Below, one piece after another: positions 16,970 through 24,978 of a stretch of 64,000 nt of DNA (position 1 is its first letter; each line of letters opens with the position of its first letter). The stretch comes from Bosea beijingensis (GTDB lineage: Bacteria > Pseudomonadota > Alphaproteobacteria > Rhizobiales > Beijerinckiaceae). Location of the stretch: NCBI RefSeq assembly GCF_030758975.1, contig NZ_CP132359.1, positions 884,811 to 948,810 on the forward strand, read 5' to 3'. The notes under the pieces are model-generated. The model saw nothing but the letters and a program-made list of their open reading frames with translations. It made no database searches and had not been told where the DNA came from. The position numbers and the translations under genes are program-made.

Positions 16970-18070
16970 TCAGCCTGGCCCGGCAGCGCTCTTCAACAAG
17001 CCCACCAGATCGGCCTGCCGGCGCGTGCCGGTCTTGGCGAGGATTCGCTTCAGGGTCGTGCGCGCGGTCGCCTCGGTGACGCCGAGACGCAGCGCCGCGT
17101 CCCGCGGCGGATGGCCGGCGGCGATGACCGCGGCCAGCCGCGCCTCGGCCGGGGTAAGATCGAACAGGCCTGCAATCAGGCCTGCATCCGGTCCCGCGCC
17201 CACAGTGACCGGCGTCGCGACGATGATGGCACCGGCGAAGGAGAAGATGTCACGTGCGCGTCCGCGCACCGGCGCGACATGCACGACCATCGGGTTCGCG
17301 CCGCGCCAGGCCGGAATCGGCACGGAGTGGATGGGCTGAGGCAGGTCCGTCCGCGAGAATCCCGCGATCACATTGGCCAGCATGTCGTCGGCCGGAGCAT
17401 AGCTCAGGGCGAGGCGGGCGGTGCGATCGAGGAAGACGCTCGGAGTCAGATCCTGGAACAGTGTGTTGGCGTCGAGCACATGGCCCCGCAGGCCGAGAAC
17501 CGCAGCCGGCAGACCCATCAGTTCGAGCGCCTGAGATGCGGCGCGGGCGCGCTCCATCGCAAGGCGGCGCCCGAGCAGCCCGGCCCGGGCGAAATGCGGA
17601 CGCAAACGGTCCAGCGCCGCAATGGCCTGGCCATCGACGGTGCCCTCCGCGAACGAACGCTCGCAATGGACGATCGTGGTGTCGCCGGTGGGCGCCGTAA
17701 TCACCGTGGCCACCCCGGAACCGTATCCGGCCGGGATCAGGATGTCCTGATAGACCGGCTCATGCGCGATCTCGTCACGGCTGAAGACATCTTCGTCGGT
17801 GATGAAGCCGAGCCGGCCGTGCGCGAGCAGACGCTGGGCCCGCTCGTTGACGGCGAAGGGGATGCGGCGCAGCACCTCCTCGTAACCATCGGTGAATTCG
17901 GGCGTTGAGCCGATAAGCCGTGCCTCGTCATGCAGCACGGTCCCCAGCAATGCTTCGCGACAACTGGCTATCCGCGCCGTGTCGCGGAGTACGGCGGGCC
18001 AGCTCTCGGGAACGATCGCGGCCTCGTAGATGCCGTCGATCAACGCATTCTCGAACTCGCTGCCCGTCAC
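16970..18070 (-). CDS. LuxR-family helix-turn-helix transcriptional regulator
   Basis: A 366-aa protein starting with GTG at 18070; AGGGAG lies 5 nt upstream. The C-terminal 65 residues form the LuxR/GerE DNA-binding domain: FDLTPAEARLAAVIAAGHP, then DAALRLGVTEATARTTLKRILAKTGTRRQADLV. The N-terminal 290 residues are not an autoinducer-binding domain by eye; a PAS-like part (LPAAVLGLRGHVLDANTLFQDL) is suggested near residue 190. Proteins of this layout are common in Rhizobiales as orphan regulators. No receiver domain, so no partner kinase is predicted. Flanks give no target. Confidence 0.85.
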   Translation of the reverse strand: MTGSEFENALIDGIYEAAIVPESWPAVLRDTARIASCREALLGTVLHDEARLIGSTPEFTDGYEEVLRRIPFAVNERAQRLLAHGRLGFITDEDVFSRDEIAHEPVYQDILIPAGYGSGVATVITAPTGDTTIVHCERSFAEGTVDGQAIAALDRLRPHFARAGLLGRRLAMERARAASQALELMGLPAAVLGLRGHVLDANTLFQDLTPSVFLDRTARLALSYAPADDMLANVIAGFSRTDLPQPIHSVPIPAWRGANPMVVHVAPVRGRARDIFSFAGAIIVATPVTVGAGPDAGLIAGLFDLTPAEARLAAVIAAGHPPRDAALRLGVTEATARTTLKRILAKTGTRRQADLVGLLKSAAGPG

Positions 18071-18175
18071 GTCGCTCCCTCTCGTGGGACAACCAAACTA
18101 TCCCGCCCGACGCCAAAAAGTCTCGTCAAAACACAGGTCTTGGTTGATGGTGCAACGCGCTCGCAGCCGGAAAGT

Positions 18176-19111
18176 TCAGCCCTCCGGCAATCCGAGCATC
18201 AGGCGGATGTTCTGAACGGCCGCGCCGGACGCGCCCTTGCCAAGATTGTCGAGCCGCGCGACCAGCACCGCCTGGCCGAGATCGTCCTGCCCGAACACCG
18301 TGAGCTCCAGCTTGTTGGTGTCGTTCAGCGCTTCCGGTTCGATCTTGCCGTTCTTGCCGTCCTGAGAGAGGACGCTGACATAGGTCGAGCCGGCATAGCG
18401 CTCGGCCAGCGCGTGATGCAGATCGGCCGCGCTCGGCCGGCCGGGCAGCGTGTCGAGATGCAGCGGCACCGAGACCAGCATGCCCTGCCGGAAATTGCCG
18501 ACGGAGGGCACGAAGATCGGCCGCCGGGTCAGCCGGGCATAGGCCTGCAATTCGGGCAGGTGCTTGTGACGGAGCCCGAGGCCGTAAAGCTCGAAGGCCG
18601 GGGCGACGCCGGTCTCGAAATCCTCGATCATCGACTTGCCGCCGCCGGAATAGCCGGAGACGGCGTTGACGGTGACCGGATGGTCCTGCGCCATCAGCCC
18701 GGCATCGACAAGCGGCCGCAGCAGCGCGATCGCGCCCGTCGGATAGCAGCCGGGATTGGCGACGCGGTCGGCCTTGGCGATCTTCTCGGCATGGCCGGGC
18801 TCAAGCTCGGCGAAGCCATAGACCCAACCCGGCGCGACACGGTGAGCCGTCGCGGCATCGACGATCTTGGGCGCGTCGGAGCCGAGCTGATCGGCGAGCG
18901 CGACCGATTCCTTGGCGGCATCGTCGGGCAGGCAGAGCACGACGAGATCGACGCTCGCCATCATGTCCTTGCGGGCAGCCGGGTCCTTGCGCTTGTCGGG
19001 ATCGATGCTCTTGACCGCGACCTCGGGCACCACGGCCAGGCGCTCGCGGATGCCGAGACCGGTCGTGCCGGCTTCGCCGTCGATGAAGATGGTTTTCAGG
19101 TTCTGGCTCAT
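18176..19111 (-). CDS. argC: N-acetyl-gamma-glutamyl-phosphate reductase, type 2
   Basis: Third step of arginine biosynthesis, NADPH-dependent reduction of N-acetylglutamyl phosphate. At 311 aa it is the short (type 2) form. The N-terminal fold starts IFIDGEAGTTGLGIRERL, the type 2 replacement for the usual GASGYTG motif. The catalytic cysteine lies in VANPGCYPTGAI, and SGYSGGGKSMIED follows. Its position next to speB, rpsI and rplM is typical for alphaproteobacteria. Confidence 0.96.
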   Translation of the reverse strand: MSQNLKTIFIDGEAGTTGLGIRERLAVVPEVAVKSIDPDKRKDPAARKDMMASVDLVVLCLPDDAAKESVALADQLGSDAPKIVDAATAHRVAPGWVYGFAELEPGHAEKIAKADRVANPGCYPTGAIALLRPLVDAGLMAQDHPVTVNAVSGYSGGGKSMIEDFETGVAPAFELYGLGLRHKHLPELQAYARLTRRPIFVPSVGNFRQGMLVSVPLHLDTLPGRPSAADLHHALAERYAGSTYVSVLSQDGKNGKIEPEALNDTNKLELTVFGQDDLGQAVLVARLDNLGKGASGAAVQNIRLMLGLPEG

Positions 19112-19484
19112 CGGGCACCCCGGTGGCTGGCAGGCAAGTCGGCTAAGGGCATAAAAAAACCGCGCTCCATGGCGCGGTCGCGGGCGTTCGGACGTCAGCC
19201 GAGCGTCATCGCGGGCGCGCCGGAGCGGCCTGGACAGGGCGACGTCGGATGAAGCTCGTCATCATGGCACCGTATATGTTCGCGCTTGGGCCGGGTGTCA
19301 ATCAAAGCTTGGAGGCCGGCGTCATTCTCGGGTGGAGCGAAGCGCAGACCCGAAAGGCTCTTGCGGAAGGAGGGGCAGGAATCTCCGTGTCATGAGCGGC
19401 TCGGGTCAAGCCCGAGCAAGCAGCGAACAATCTCGAAAACGCGATTCATCTGAATCGCTTCGCCGCACCTCCTCTCAAACCGAT
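19112..19484. other. Non-coding gap between speB and argC
   Basis: 373 nt on the minus-strand path from speB to argC. It contains a terminator-like hairpin at 19153-19177 and, near 19320-19415, a degenerate copy of the dispersed repeats (CATTCTCGGGTGGAGCGAAG and CTCGGGTCAAGCCCGAG). No gene seen. Confidence 0.5.
19153..19177 (-). terminator. Intrinsic terminator 41 nt upstream of the argC start codon
   Basis: On the minus strand, CCGCGC pairs with GCGCGG around a 6-nt loop and is followed by seven T. It would end transcripts from speB before argC. Because it lies just ahead of the argC ATG, it could instead act as a leader attenuator if argC is transcribed from a start upstream of it. Confidence 0.7.
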
Positions 19485-20441
19485 TCAGCCGCCCCGCTTC
19501 AGCGCCAGCGCCTGGATGTGATGCTGGACGATGGTCGAGGCTGCGATCGCGGTGATGTCGGCATGGTCGTAGGGCGGCGAGACCTCGACCACGTCCATGC
19601 CGCGGATATCGAGATCGCGAAGCGCCCAGAGGATGCGCAGCGCCTGATCCGCGGTGAAGCCACCGGAGACCGGCGTGCCGGTGCCGGGCGCGAAGGCGGG
19701 ATCGAGTGCATCGATGTCGAAGGTGAGATAGGCCGCGCCCTCCCCGACCCGCTCGCGGATGCGACTTGCCGTGCCGGCCACGTCGAGCTCCTGCGCCTCA
19801 TAGGCGCCGATGATGGCGATGCCGCAATCGCGCGGCGCAACCGTGCGGATGCCGACCTGGATCGAGCGCTCGACATCGATCAATCCCTCGCGCACCGCCT
19901 CCAGTACGAAGCTGCCATGGCCGATTCCGCCCGGACCATCGTCCCAGGTGTCCTGATGGGCGTCGAACTGGATCAGCGCCAGCTTGCCGTGACGCGCGAC
20001 ATGGGCGCGCAGCAGCGGCAGGGTGATGAAGTGATCGCCACCGAGCGTCACGAGATGGGCGCCCGAGGCGAGGATGCCGGCGGCTTCGGCCTCGATCGCG
20101 CGCGCGCAGCCCTGAAGATCGCCGCGCGGCAAGGCGCAATCGCCATAGTCGATCGCCGAGAGCCGGGCGAAGGGGTCGATGCCCGAGGGATATTGCGGGT
20201 CACCGTCGAAAATCGCACTGGCGCGGCGGATCGCCTGCGGGCCGAAGCGGGTGCCCGGCCGGTTGGTGACGGAAAGATCGAAAGGCACCCCCCAGATCAC
20301 CAGATCGGCATCGGCAACGTCCTTGCCGTAGCGGCGGCGCATGAAGGAGAGCGCGCCGGCATAGCTCGGGTCGGCGGCGCCGCCGCGCCTGTCCCCGGTG
20401 AAGGCATGGTCGATCGGCGGCTTGTCGGTGGCTTCGGTCAT
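19485..20441 (-). CDS. speB: Agmatinase / arginase-family ureohydrolase
   Basis: Mn-dependent ureohydrolase, 318 aa, converting agmatine to putrescine and urea. The binuclear metal site is visible: GGDHFITLPL (His), QFDAHQDTWDD (Asp-His-Asp) and TFDIDALDPAFAPGTGTP (Asp-Asp). HGSFVLEAVREG and GISGG-like SGGFTADQALRIL also fit. Agmatinase is preferred over guanidinobutyrase or arginase by similarity of the N-terminal region, but specificity cannot be proved. It is preceded by a small membrane protein 15 nt upstream on the same strand. Confidence 0.9.
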   Translation of the reverse strand: MTEATDKPPIDHAFTGDRRGGAADPSYAGALSFMRRRYGKDVADADLVIWGVPFDLSVTNRPGTRFGPQAIRRASAIFDGDPQYPSGIDPFARLSAIDYGDCALPRGDLQGCARAIEAEAAGILASGAHLVTLGGDHFITLPLLRAHVARHGKLALIQFDAHQDTWDDGPGGIGHGSFVLEAVREGLIDVERSIQVGIRTVAPRDCGIAIIGAYEAQELDVAGTASRIRERVGEGAAYLTFDIDALDPAFAPGTGTPVSGGFTADQALRILWALRDLDIRGMDVVEVSPPYDHADITAIAASTIVQHHIQALALKRGG

Positions 20442-20456
20442 GTGCCTCTCGGATCG

Positions 20457-20735
20457 TCAGCGGCGCGCATTGAACCAGACATAGAGGCACCAGGGCAGGA
20501 TCAGCGCGAGCGCGGTCAGGACGAGCCGCAGCATCGTCCAGGCGTTCGGGTTGTTGAGTGCGCGCCCGTCGAGCTCCGGCACGCCGTGGATGAAGCCGAG
20601 CGCAATGGCCGGCGCGAGGAAGATGACCAAGGCCCGCGCGATGCGCCGCCCGCGCGGCAGCTCCTCCCGGGCCAGCATCAGCAGGGCCGGCACCGCGATC
20701 ATGCCGAAAGCGATCAGGACGAGGAGGACGCGCAT
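20457..20735 (-). CDS. Small membrane protein, unknown function
   Basis: 92 aa with three likely membrane segments (about residues 3-20, 34-52 and 66-86), ending in CLYVWFNARR. No family recognised. Its stop is 15 nt from the speB start, so the two are probably cotranscribed. Codon use matches neighbours. Confidence 0.7.
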   Translation of the reverse strand: MRVLLVLIAFGMIAVPALLMLAREELPRGRRIARALVIFLAPAIALGFIHGVPELDGRALNNPNAWTMLRLVLTALALILPWCLYVWFNARR

Positions 20736-20787
20736 GGGCCTCTTGCTACATCAGAGCCGGACAGCACGCGAGTGGCTGCCGCCGAAA

Positions 20788-21540
20788 CTACCGTCCACCA
20801 CCAACCTTCAGGATGATGCCCGTCGTGTAGCTCGAAGCGCCGGAGAGCAGGAACAGGACCGCCTCGGCGATCTCATCGGCCGTCGCTGCGCGCTTCAGCG
20901 GAATCAGCGGCGCGATCCGCGCGACGCGTCCAGCCTCGCCGGTCGAGAGCGCGTGGATTTCGGTCTCGGTGATGCCGGGCGCCACCGCGTTCACCCGGAT
21001 ACCCTGACCAGCCAGCTCCTTGGCGAGGCCGATGGTGAGGGAATCGACCGCGCCCTTCGACGCCGCGTACCAGACATATTCTCCTGGCGAGCCCAGCTCC
21101 GCCGCGATGGAGGAGATGTTGACGATTGCCCTGCCCTCCGCAGCTTCGTTGGCCATGAGAGCACGGACCGCCTCACGCGCGACGAGGATCGCGCCGGTGA
21201 CGTTGACGTCGATGCATTCGCGGATGATCGCGATATCGGCCTCGGCAAGCGGGCCCGACTTGCCGGTGATGCCGGCATTGTTGACGACATGGGTCAACGG
21301 CCCCAGCGCCGCCTTCGCCTCGGCGAAGACGCGGATGATGTCGGTCGCGCTCGCCATGTCGCCCTGCAGAGCCACAGCCTCCGCCCCCGCCGCCTCGCAG
21401 GCCGCGACGACCTCGGCAGCGGCCTTGGCGTTGCTCTGGTAGTTCACCGCGACATCGTAGCCGCGCCCGGCCGCCATGATGCAGGTCGCGGCGCCGATGC
21501 CGCGGCTGCCGCCGGTGACGAGGAGGACGGGGCGGGTCAT
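20788..21540 (-). CDS. SDR-family oxidoreductase
   Basis: Classical short-chain dehydrogenase, 250 aa, start ATG 21540 with AAGGAG 7 nt upstream. Cofactor motif TGGSRGIGAAT, NNAGITG, catalytic serine in VNISSIAAELG and YVWYAASKGAVDSL (Tyr-x3-Lys). The absence of an acidic residue after beta-2 (NYQSNAKAA) suggests NADP(H). Similar to YgfF/glucose dehydrogenase-like SDRs. The substrate is unknown. Confidence 0.93.
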   Translation of the reverse strand: MTRPVLLVTGGSRGIGAATCIMAAGRGYDVAVNYQSNAKAAAEVVAACEAAGAEAVALQGDMASATDIIRVFAEAKAALGPLTHVVNNAGITGKSGPLAEADIAIIRECIDVNVTGAILVAREAVRALMANEAAEGRAIVNISSIAAELGSPGEYVWYAASKGAVDSLTIGLAKELAGQGIRVNAVAPGITETEIHALSTGEAGRVARIAPLIPLKRAATADEIAEAVLFLLSGASSYTTGIILKVGGGR

Positions 21541-21562
21541 GGCGGGCTCCTTCACGAGACAC

Positions 21563-21616
21563 AGCCCTCATCCTGAGGAGCTATTCCCGTGGGAACGGCT
21601 CCTCAGGATGAGGGCT
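21563..21616. repeat. 19-bp perfect inverted repeat (CTCATCCTGAGGAGC type)
   Basis: AGCCCTCATCCTGAGGAGC at 21563-21581 is repeated inverted at 21598-21616 around TATTCCCGTGGGAACG. It resembles the CTCATGGTGAGGAGC-type dispersed elements of Rhizobiales genomes. It lies between the SDR start and the rpsI terminator. Confidence 0.75.
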
Positions 21617-21643
21617 GGGACAGATAGAAGAGCAATAGAAACG

Positions 21644-21669
21644 AAAAGGGCGGCTCTTGCGAGCCGCCC
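21644..21669 (-). terminator. Intrinsic terminator of the rplM-rpsI operon
   Basis: On the minus strand GGGCGGCTC, loop GCAA, GAGCCGCCC, then TTTT. It starts 29 nt after the rpsI stop. Confidence 0.9.
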
Positions 21670-21697
21670 TTCCGCATACCGGTAATCCCGGAAACGA

Positions 21698-22177
21698 TCA
21701 GCGCTTCGAGAACTGGAAGCTGCGGCGGGCCTTGGCCTTACCGAACTTCTTACGTTCGACGACACGCGAGTCGCGGGTCAGGAAGCCTTCCTTCTTGAGC
21801 GGGCCGCGAAGCTCCGGCTCATAATGGGTCAGCGCCTTGGAGATGCCGTGGCGCACCGCGCCGGCCTGGCCGGAGAGACCGCCGCCCTTGACCGAGACGA
21901 TGACGTCGTACTGGGTCAGGCGATCGACGAGCTGCAGCGGCTGCTTGAGCACGAGGCGCAGCACCGGGCGAGCGAAGTAGATCTCCTGGTCGCGGCCGTT
22001 GACGGTGACCTTGCCGGAGCCCGGCTTGATCCAGACGCGGGCGATGGCGTTCTTGCGCTTGCCGGTGGCATAGGCGCGGCCCTGCGCATCGACCTTCTTG
22101 ACGTGGACCGGAGCTTCCGGCTGAGCGGGCTTGGCGACGTCGCCAAGCTGGGAGAGAGACTGCAGAACTTCAGCCAC
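21698..22177 (-). CDS. rpsI: 30S ribosomal protein S9
   Basis: 159 aa with an N-terminal extension typical of alphaproteobacterial S9. Conserved core: [20 protein letters not shown], then [45 protein letters not shown] ending in the basic tail that reaches the P-site tRNA. The start is GTG 22177 with AGAGGG upstream, inside the rplM end. Only 2 nt separate it from the rplM stop, so translation is coupled. Confidence 0.98.
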   Translation of the reverse strand: MAEVLQSLSQLGDVAKPAQPEAPVHVKKVDAQGRAYATGKRKNAIARVWIKPGSGKVTVNGRDQEIYFARPVLRLVLKQPLQLVDRLTQYDVIVSVKGGGLSGQAGAVRHGISKALTHYEPELRGPLKKEGFLTRDSRVVERKKFGKAKARRSFQFSKR

Positions 22178-22179
22178 GG

Positions 22180-22644
22180 TCAGACCCTCTTGTTCTTGCT
22201 GTTGAGCGCGGCGACGTCGAGCGCCTCCGGCGACTGGGCAGCGTGCGGATGCTCCGCGCCCTTGTAGACGCGCAGGTTGCCGAGGATCTGGCGGAAGAGC
22301 GGGCCGCGCGGCAGCATGCGCTCGACGGCCTTCTCGACGACGCGCTCAGGGAAGCGGCCTTCCAGAATGAACTTGGCCGAACGCTCCTTGATGCCACCCG
22401 GGAAACCCGTGTGGTGGTAGTAGTTCTTCTGCTCGCGCTTGCGGCCGGTCAGGGAGACCTTCTCGGCATTGATCACGATGACATTGTCGCCGCAGTCGAC
22501 GTGGGGGGTGTAGGCGGCCTTGTGCTTGCCGCGCAGACGCATCGCCACAACGGAGGCGAGACGGCCGACGACGAGCCCGGAGGCGTCGATCACAACCCAC
22601 TTCTTTTCGACATCGGCGGGCTTGAGCGAGACGGTGGTCTTCAT
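22180..22644 (-). CDS. rplM: 50S ribosomal protein L13
   Basis: 154 aa from ATG 22644 with GAGGGG 9 nt upstream. [58 protein letters not shown] and [16 protein letters not shown] are all L13 signatures. First gene of the rplM-rpsI operon; a GC-rich hairpin in its leader could serve autoregulation. Confidence 0.98.
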   Translation of the reverse strand: MKTTVSLKPADVEKKWVVIDASGLVVGRLASVVAMRLRGKHKAAYTPHVDCGDNVIVINAEKVSLTGRKREQKNYYHHTGFPGGIKERSAKFILEGRFPERVVEKAVERMLPRGPLFRQILGNLRVYKGAEHPHAAQSPEALDVAALNSKNKRV

Positions 22645-22665
22645 CGCGGTACCCCTCGGTTGCGT

Positions 22666-22698
22666 AAAAAAGGACAAGCCGCCGGAGAGCCCGGCGGC
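22666..22698 (-). promoter_or_regulatory. Leader hairpin of rplM, possible autoregulatory structure
   Basis: GCCGCCGG (22678-22685) pairs with CCGGCGGC (22691-22698) with a 5-nt loop, followed on the minus strand by TTGTCC then six T and the rplM ribosome site. L13 represses its own mRNA in Escherichia coli by binding the leader; a similar role here is inference. Confidence 0.45.
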
Positions 22699-22709
22699 GG
22701 TGTGGCGTC

Positions 22710-22738
22710 GGGATAGGGGCAAGGAAGCCGGCTGTCAA
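22710..22738 (-). promoter_or_regulatory. Sigma-70 type promoter of rplM-rpsI
   Basis: On the minus strand a perfect TTGACA (22733-22738) lies 17 nt before TATCCC (22710-22715), giving a start about 60 nt ahead of the rplM ATG. Confidence 0.7.
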
Positions 22739-22790
22739 GCGCTACGATCGCCACTCAAAAGCAGAAAACGTCGATTTTTCAATAGACTGC

Positions 22791-22812
22791 AAAAAACGGT
22801 ATCAGGATACCG
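22791..22812 (-). terminator. Intrinsic terminator of the thioesterase gene
   Basis: On the minus strand CGGTAT, loop CCTG, ATACCG followed by six T, 38 nt after the thioesterase stop. The full 16-bp palindrome (CGGTATCAGGATACCG) could also be an operator, but the U-run favours termination. Confidence 0.7.
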
Positions 22813-22849
22813 CATATTATTTTGCGCTGCGGTTGGGACCGCGTGCCGC

Positions 22850-23278
22850 TCAACGCCCGGCAGGGATCGAATAGGTCCCGGTCGCGTGGCAGACCATGTC
22901 CGGTTCCCCTTGCGAATAGAGGCAGACCTCGCCGACCGCGAGCCGCTTGCCGAGCTTGAGCAGCTTCGCTTCGCCGATCAGCGCGGCCTGGCCGGGCTTG
23001 CGCAGGAAGTTGAAGTTGAGGCTCGTCGTCACCGCGAGGCCGACCGGACCGATCTGGGCGAGGATCGCCGCATAAAGCGCAAGGTCGGCCAGCGCCATCA
23101 TGGTCGGGCCCGAGATCGTGCCGCCGGGGCGCAGGTGCTTCTCATGGTAGTCGCAGCGCATCCGGGCCGTCATCGGCCCGACCTCTTCGATGAAATAAGT
23201 GCGCCCGCCATGATGAAGCTGGGGGAAAACCTCGTCGAGATAGGCGTCGATCTCGGAGGCGCTCATGCGGGTCGTCAT
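22850..23278 (-). CDS. PaaI-family hotdog thioesterase
   Basis: 142-aa hotdog-fold protein, start MTTRMSASEI at 23278 (ATG 23266 is the alternative). LRPGGTISGPTMMALADLALYAAIL carries the conserved glycine-rich helix of PaaI/YbgC acyl-CoA thioesterases, and LNFNFLRKPGQAALIGEAKLLKLGKRL the central sheet. Adjacent to and divergent from an enoyl-CoA hydratase, so an acyl-CoA substrate is likely. Confidence 0.88.
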   Translation of the reverse strand: MTTRMSASEIDAYLDEVFPQLHHGGRTYFIEEVGPMTARMRCDYHEKHLRPGGTISGPTMMALADLALYAAILAQIGPVGLAVTTSLNFNFLRKPGQAALIGEAKLLKLGKRLAVGEVCLYSQGEPDMVCHATGTYSIPAGR

Positions 23279-23368
23279 GCGGAAAACCGAAGGCTGAGGC
23301 GGGACTTCTCCCCTTGCAGCATGGCCGACCGGCTCCGACAATAGGCGGAATTGCGGAAGGGGAGCCCG

Positions 23369-24184
23369 ATGAACGCCCATCACAAGCCGGAAGCCGCGCC
23401 CGTCCTGCTGCGCGAGGATGCCGGCGGCGTCGCGACGCTGACGCTGAACCGCCCGCAGGCGCGCAACCCGCTGAGCGAGGCGATGCTGGCGGCGTTGAGC
23501 GAGACTTTCACCGCGATCGTGGCCGATCGCTCGGTCAAGGCCGTCATTCTCGCGGCAGCCGGGCCGGTGTTCAGCGCCGGGCACGACCTCAAGGAGATGA
23601 CGGCCCGTCGCGCCGATGCCGACCGGGGCCGGGCTTATTTCACGGATATCCTCGGGCGCTGCTCGGCCATGATGCAGCAGATCACCGCCCTGCCCCAGCC
23701 GGTGATCGCAGCCGTCGAAGGCACGGCGACGGCGGCCGGCTGCCAGCTTGTCGCGAGCTGCGATCTCGCGGTCGCGGGCGAGGCCTCCCGCTTCTGTACG
23801 CCCGGCGTCCATATCGGGCTGTTCTGCTCGACGCCGATGGTTGCGCTCTCGCGCAACCTCTCGGCCAAGCACGCGCTGGAGATGCTGCTGCTCGGTGAGA
23901 TGGTCCCGGCGGACGAGGCGGCGCGCATGGGCCTCGTCAACCGCGTCGTGCCGGCCGGCGAGGCGCTGGCCGAGGCCCAGCGGCTGGCCGCGATCATCGC
24001 CTCGAAATCGCCGGCGACGGTCAAGATCGGCAAGCGCGCCTTCTACGAACAGCGCGAGATGGGGCTGAAGGCGGCCTATGACCACGCCTCGGCGGTGATG
24101 GTCGAGAATATGCTCGCTCGGGACGCCGAGGAAGGTATCGGCGCTTTCGTCGAGAAGCGTGCGCCGGTGTGGGAGGGAAAGTAG
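23369..24184 (+). CDS. Enoyl-CoA hydratase/isomerase family protein
   Basis: Crotonase-fold enzyme, 271 aa, start ATG 23369 after GGAAGGGGAG. LTLNRPQARNPLSEAML, the oxyanion-hole AAGPVFSAGHDLKEM and EGTATAAGCQLVASCDLAVA are characteristic. The second catalytic glutamate of true hydratases is replaced in this region (PGVHIGLFCSTPMVAL), as in the ECHDC3/enoyl-CoA hydratase-like subgroup, so hydratase activity is not certain. It ends shortly before a dispersed repeat. Confidence 0.9.
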   Translation: MNAHHKPEAAPVLLREDAGGVATLTLNRPQARNPLSEAMLAALSETFTAIVADRSVKAVILAAAGPVFSAGHDLKEMTARRADADRGRAYFTDILGRCSAMMQQITALPQPVIAAVEGTATAAGCQLVASCDLAVAGEASRFCTPGVHIGLFCSTPMVALSRNLSAKHALEMLLLGEMVPADEAARMGLVNRVVPAGEALAEAQRLAAIIASKSPATVKIGKRAFYEQREMGLKAAYDHASAVMVENMLARDAEEGIGAFVEKRAPVWEGK

Positions 24185-24191
24185 CAGCCTC

Positions 24192-24304
24192 CACGTCATC
24201 CCGGGCGACCGGAGGGAGACCCGGAATCCATGCCGGAACCTCCATTGGAAACGCTCCGGAATGGGTTCCGGATCTCCGCATCGCTGCGTCCGAGATGACG
24301 GCGT
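24192..24304. repeat. Dispersed palindromic repeat (GTCATCCCGG family), long copy
   Basis: CACGTCATCCCGGGCGACCG at the left and CGTCCGAGATGACGGCGTG at the right, with internal CCGGAATCCATGCCGGAA and CTCCGGAATGGGTTCCGGA. Same architecture and length as 6455-6563. Confidence 0.78.
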
Positions 24305-24359
24305 GATTGTTGCAGCCTATATCGATCCTGCGCCTTCCCTGCCGCTGAGCCTCAGCTTC

Positions 24360-24890
24360 ATGAACCACGACGCCTATCCCGACAGCCTGATCCGCGACAT
24401 CCTGAAATCCGTGAAAAGGATCGCGCTGGTCGGCGCCTCCGCCAACGAGGCGCGGCCGAGCTGGATCGTGACGAAGTACCTGATCGACCGGGGTTACGAC
24501 GTCATTCCGGTCAACCCCGGTCTCGCCGGCCAGACGATCCTCGGCAAGACTGTCTATGCCGCGCTCAAGGACATTCCCGGCCCGATCGACATGGTCGAGA
24601 TCTTCCGCAATTCGGAAGCGGCCGGCCCGATCACCGACGAGGCGCTGGCGCTCGATCCCCTGCCCAAGGTGATCTGGATGCAGCTCTCCGTGCGCAACGA
24701 CGAGGCCGCGGCGCGGGCCGAGGCGAAGGGCGTCACCGTCATCATGAACCGCTGCCCGAAGATCGAATACGGCCGGCTTTCCGGCGAGATCGGCTGGCAA
24801 GGCATCAATTCGCGCATTCTCTCGGCCAAGAAGCCGGTGCTTGCCGGCAAGGGTTTCCAGAAGCTGACGATCCACCGGCCGGGGACCTGA
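24360..24890 (+). CDS. CoA-binding domain protein (YccU-like)
   Basis: 176 aa from ATG 24360; a GTG further up at 24303 is possible but falls at the repeat edge. A single CoA-binding Rossmann domain: IALVGASANEARPSWIV, YDVIPVNPGLAGQTILGKTVY, VIWMQLSVRNDEAAARAEAKGV and VIMNRCPKIEYGRL. Similar to the CoA-binding part of succinyl-CoA synthetase alpha but without the ligase domain. Function unknown; its neighbour metY and CoA-binding proteins occur together in several alphaproteobacteria. Confidence 0.88.
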   Translation: MNHDAYPDSLIRDILKSVKRIALVGASANEARPSWIVTKYLIDRGYDVIPVNPGLAGQTILGKTVYAALKDIPGPIDMVEIFRNSEAAGPITDEALALDPLPKVIWMQLSVRNDEAAARAEAKGVTVIMNRCPKIEYGRLSGEIGWQGINSRILSAKKPVLAGKGFQKLTIHRPGT

Positions 24891-24909
24891 CCGGCCTGCC
24901 GCTCTCGAA

Positions 24910-24943
24910 TTGACGCCTCGCCAACCGTTCGTTAAATCGAACG
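24910..24943 (+). promoter_or_regulatory. metY promoter overlapped by a dyad
   Basis: TTGACG (24910-24915) and TAAATC (24933-24938) are 17 nt apart. The inverted repeat CGTTCG-TTAAAT-CGAACG (24926-24943) covers the -10, placed as a repressor site would be. The binding protein is unknown. Confidence 0.5.
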
Positions 24944-24978
24944 ATCCGTTTTCGACGTCAGATTGTCAGGGAGCAACC

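Noticed and set aside
24891..24978. SAM-II riboswitch upstream of metY
   Set aside because: The leader is under 50 nt after the likely start and lacks the conserved pseudoknot sequence.
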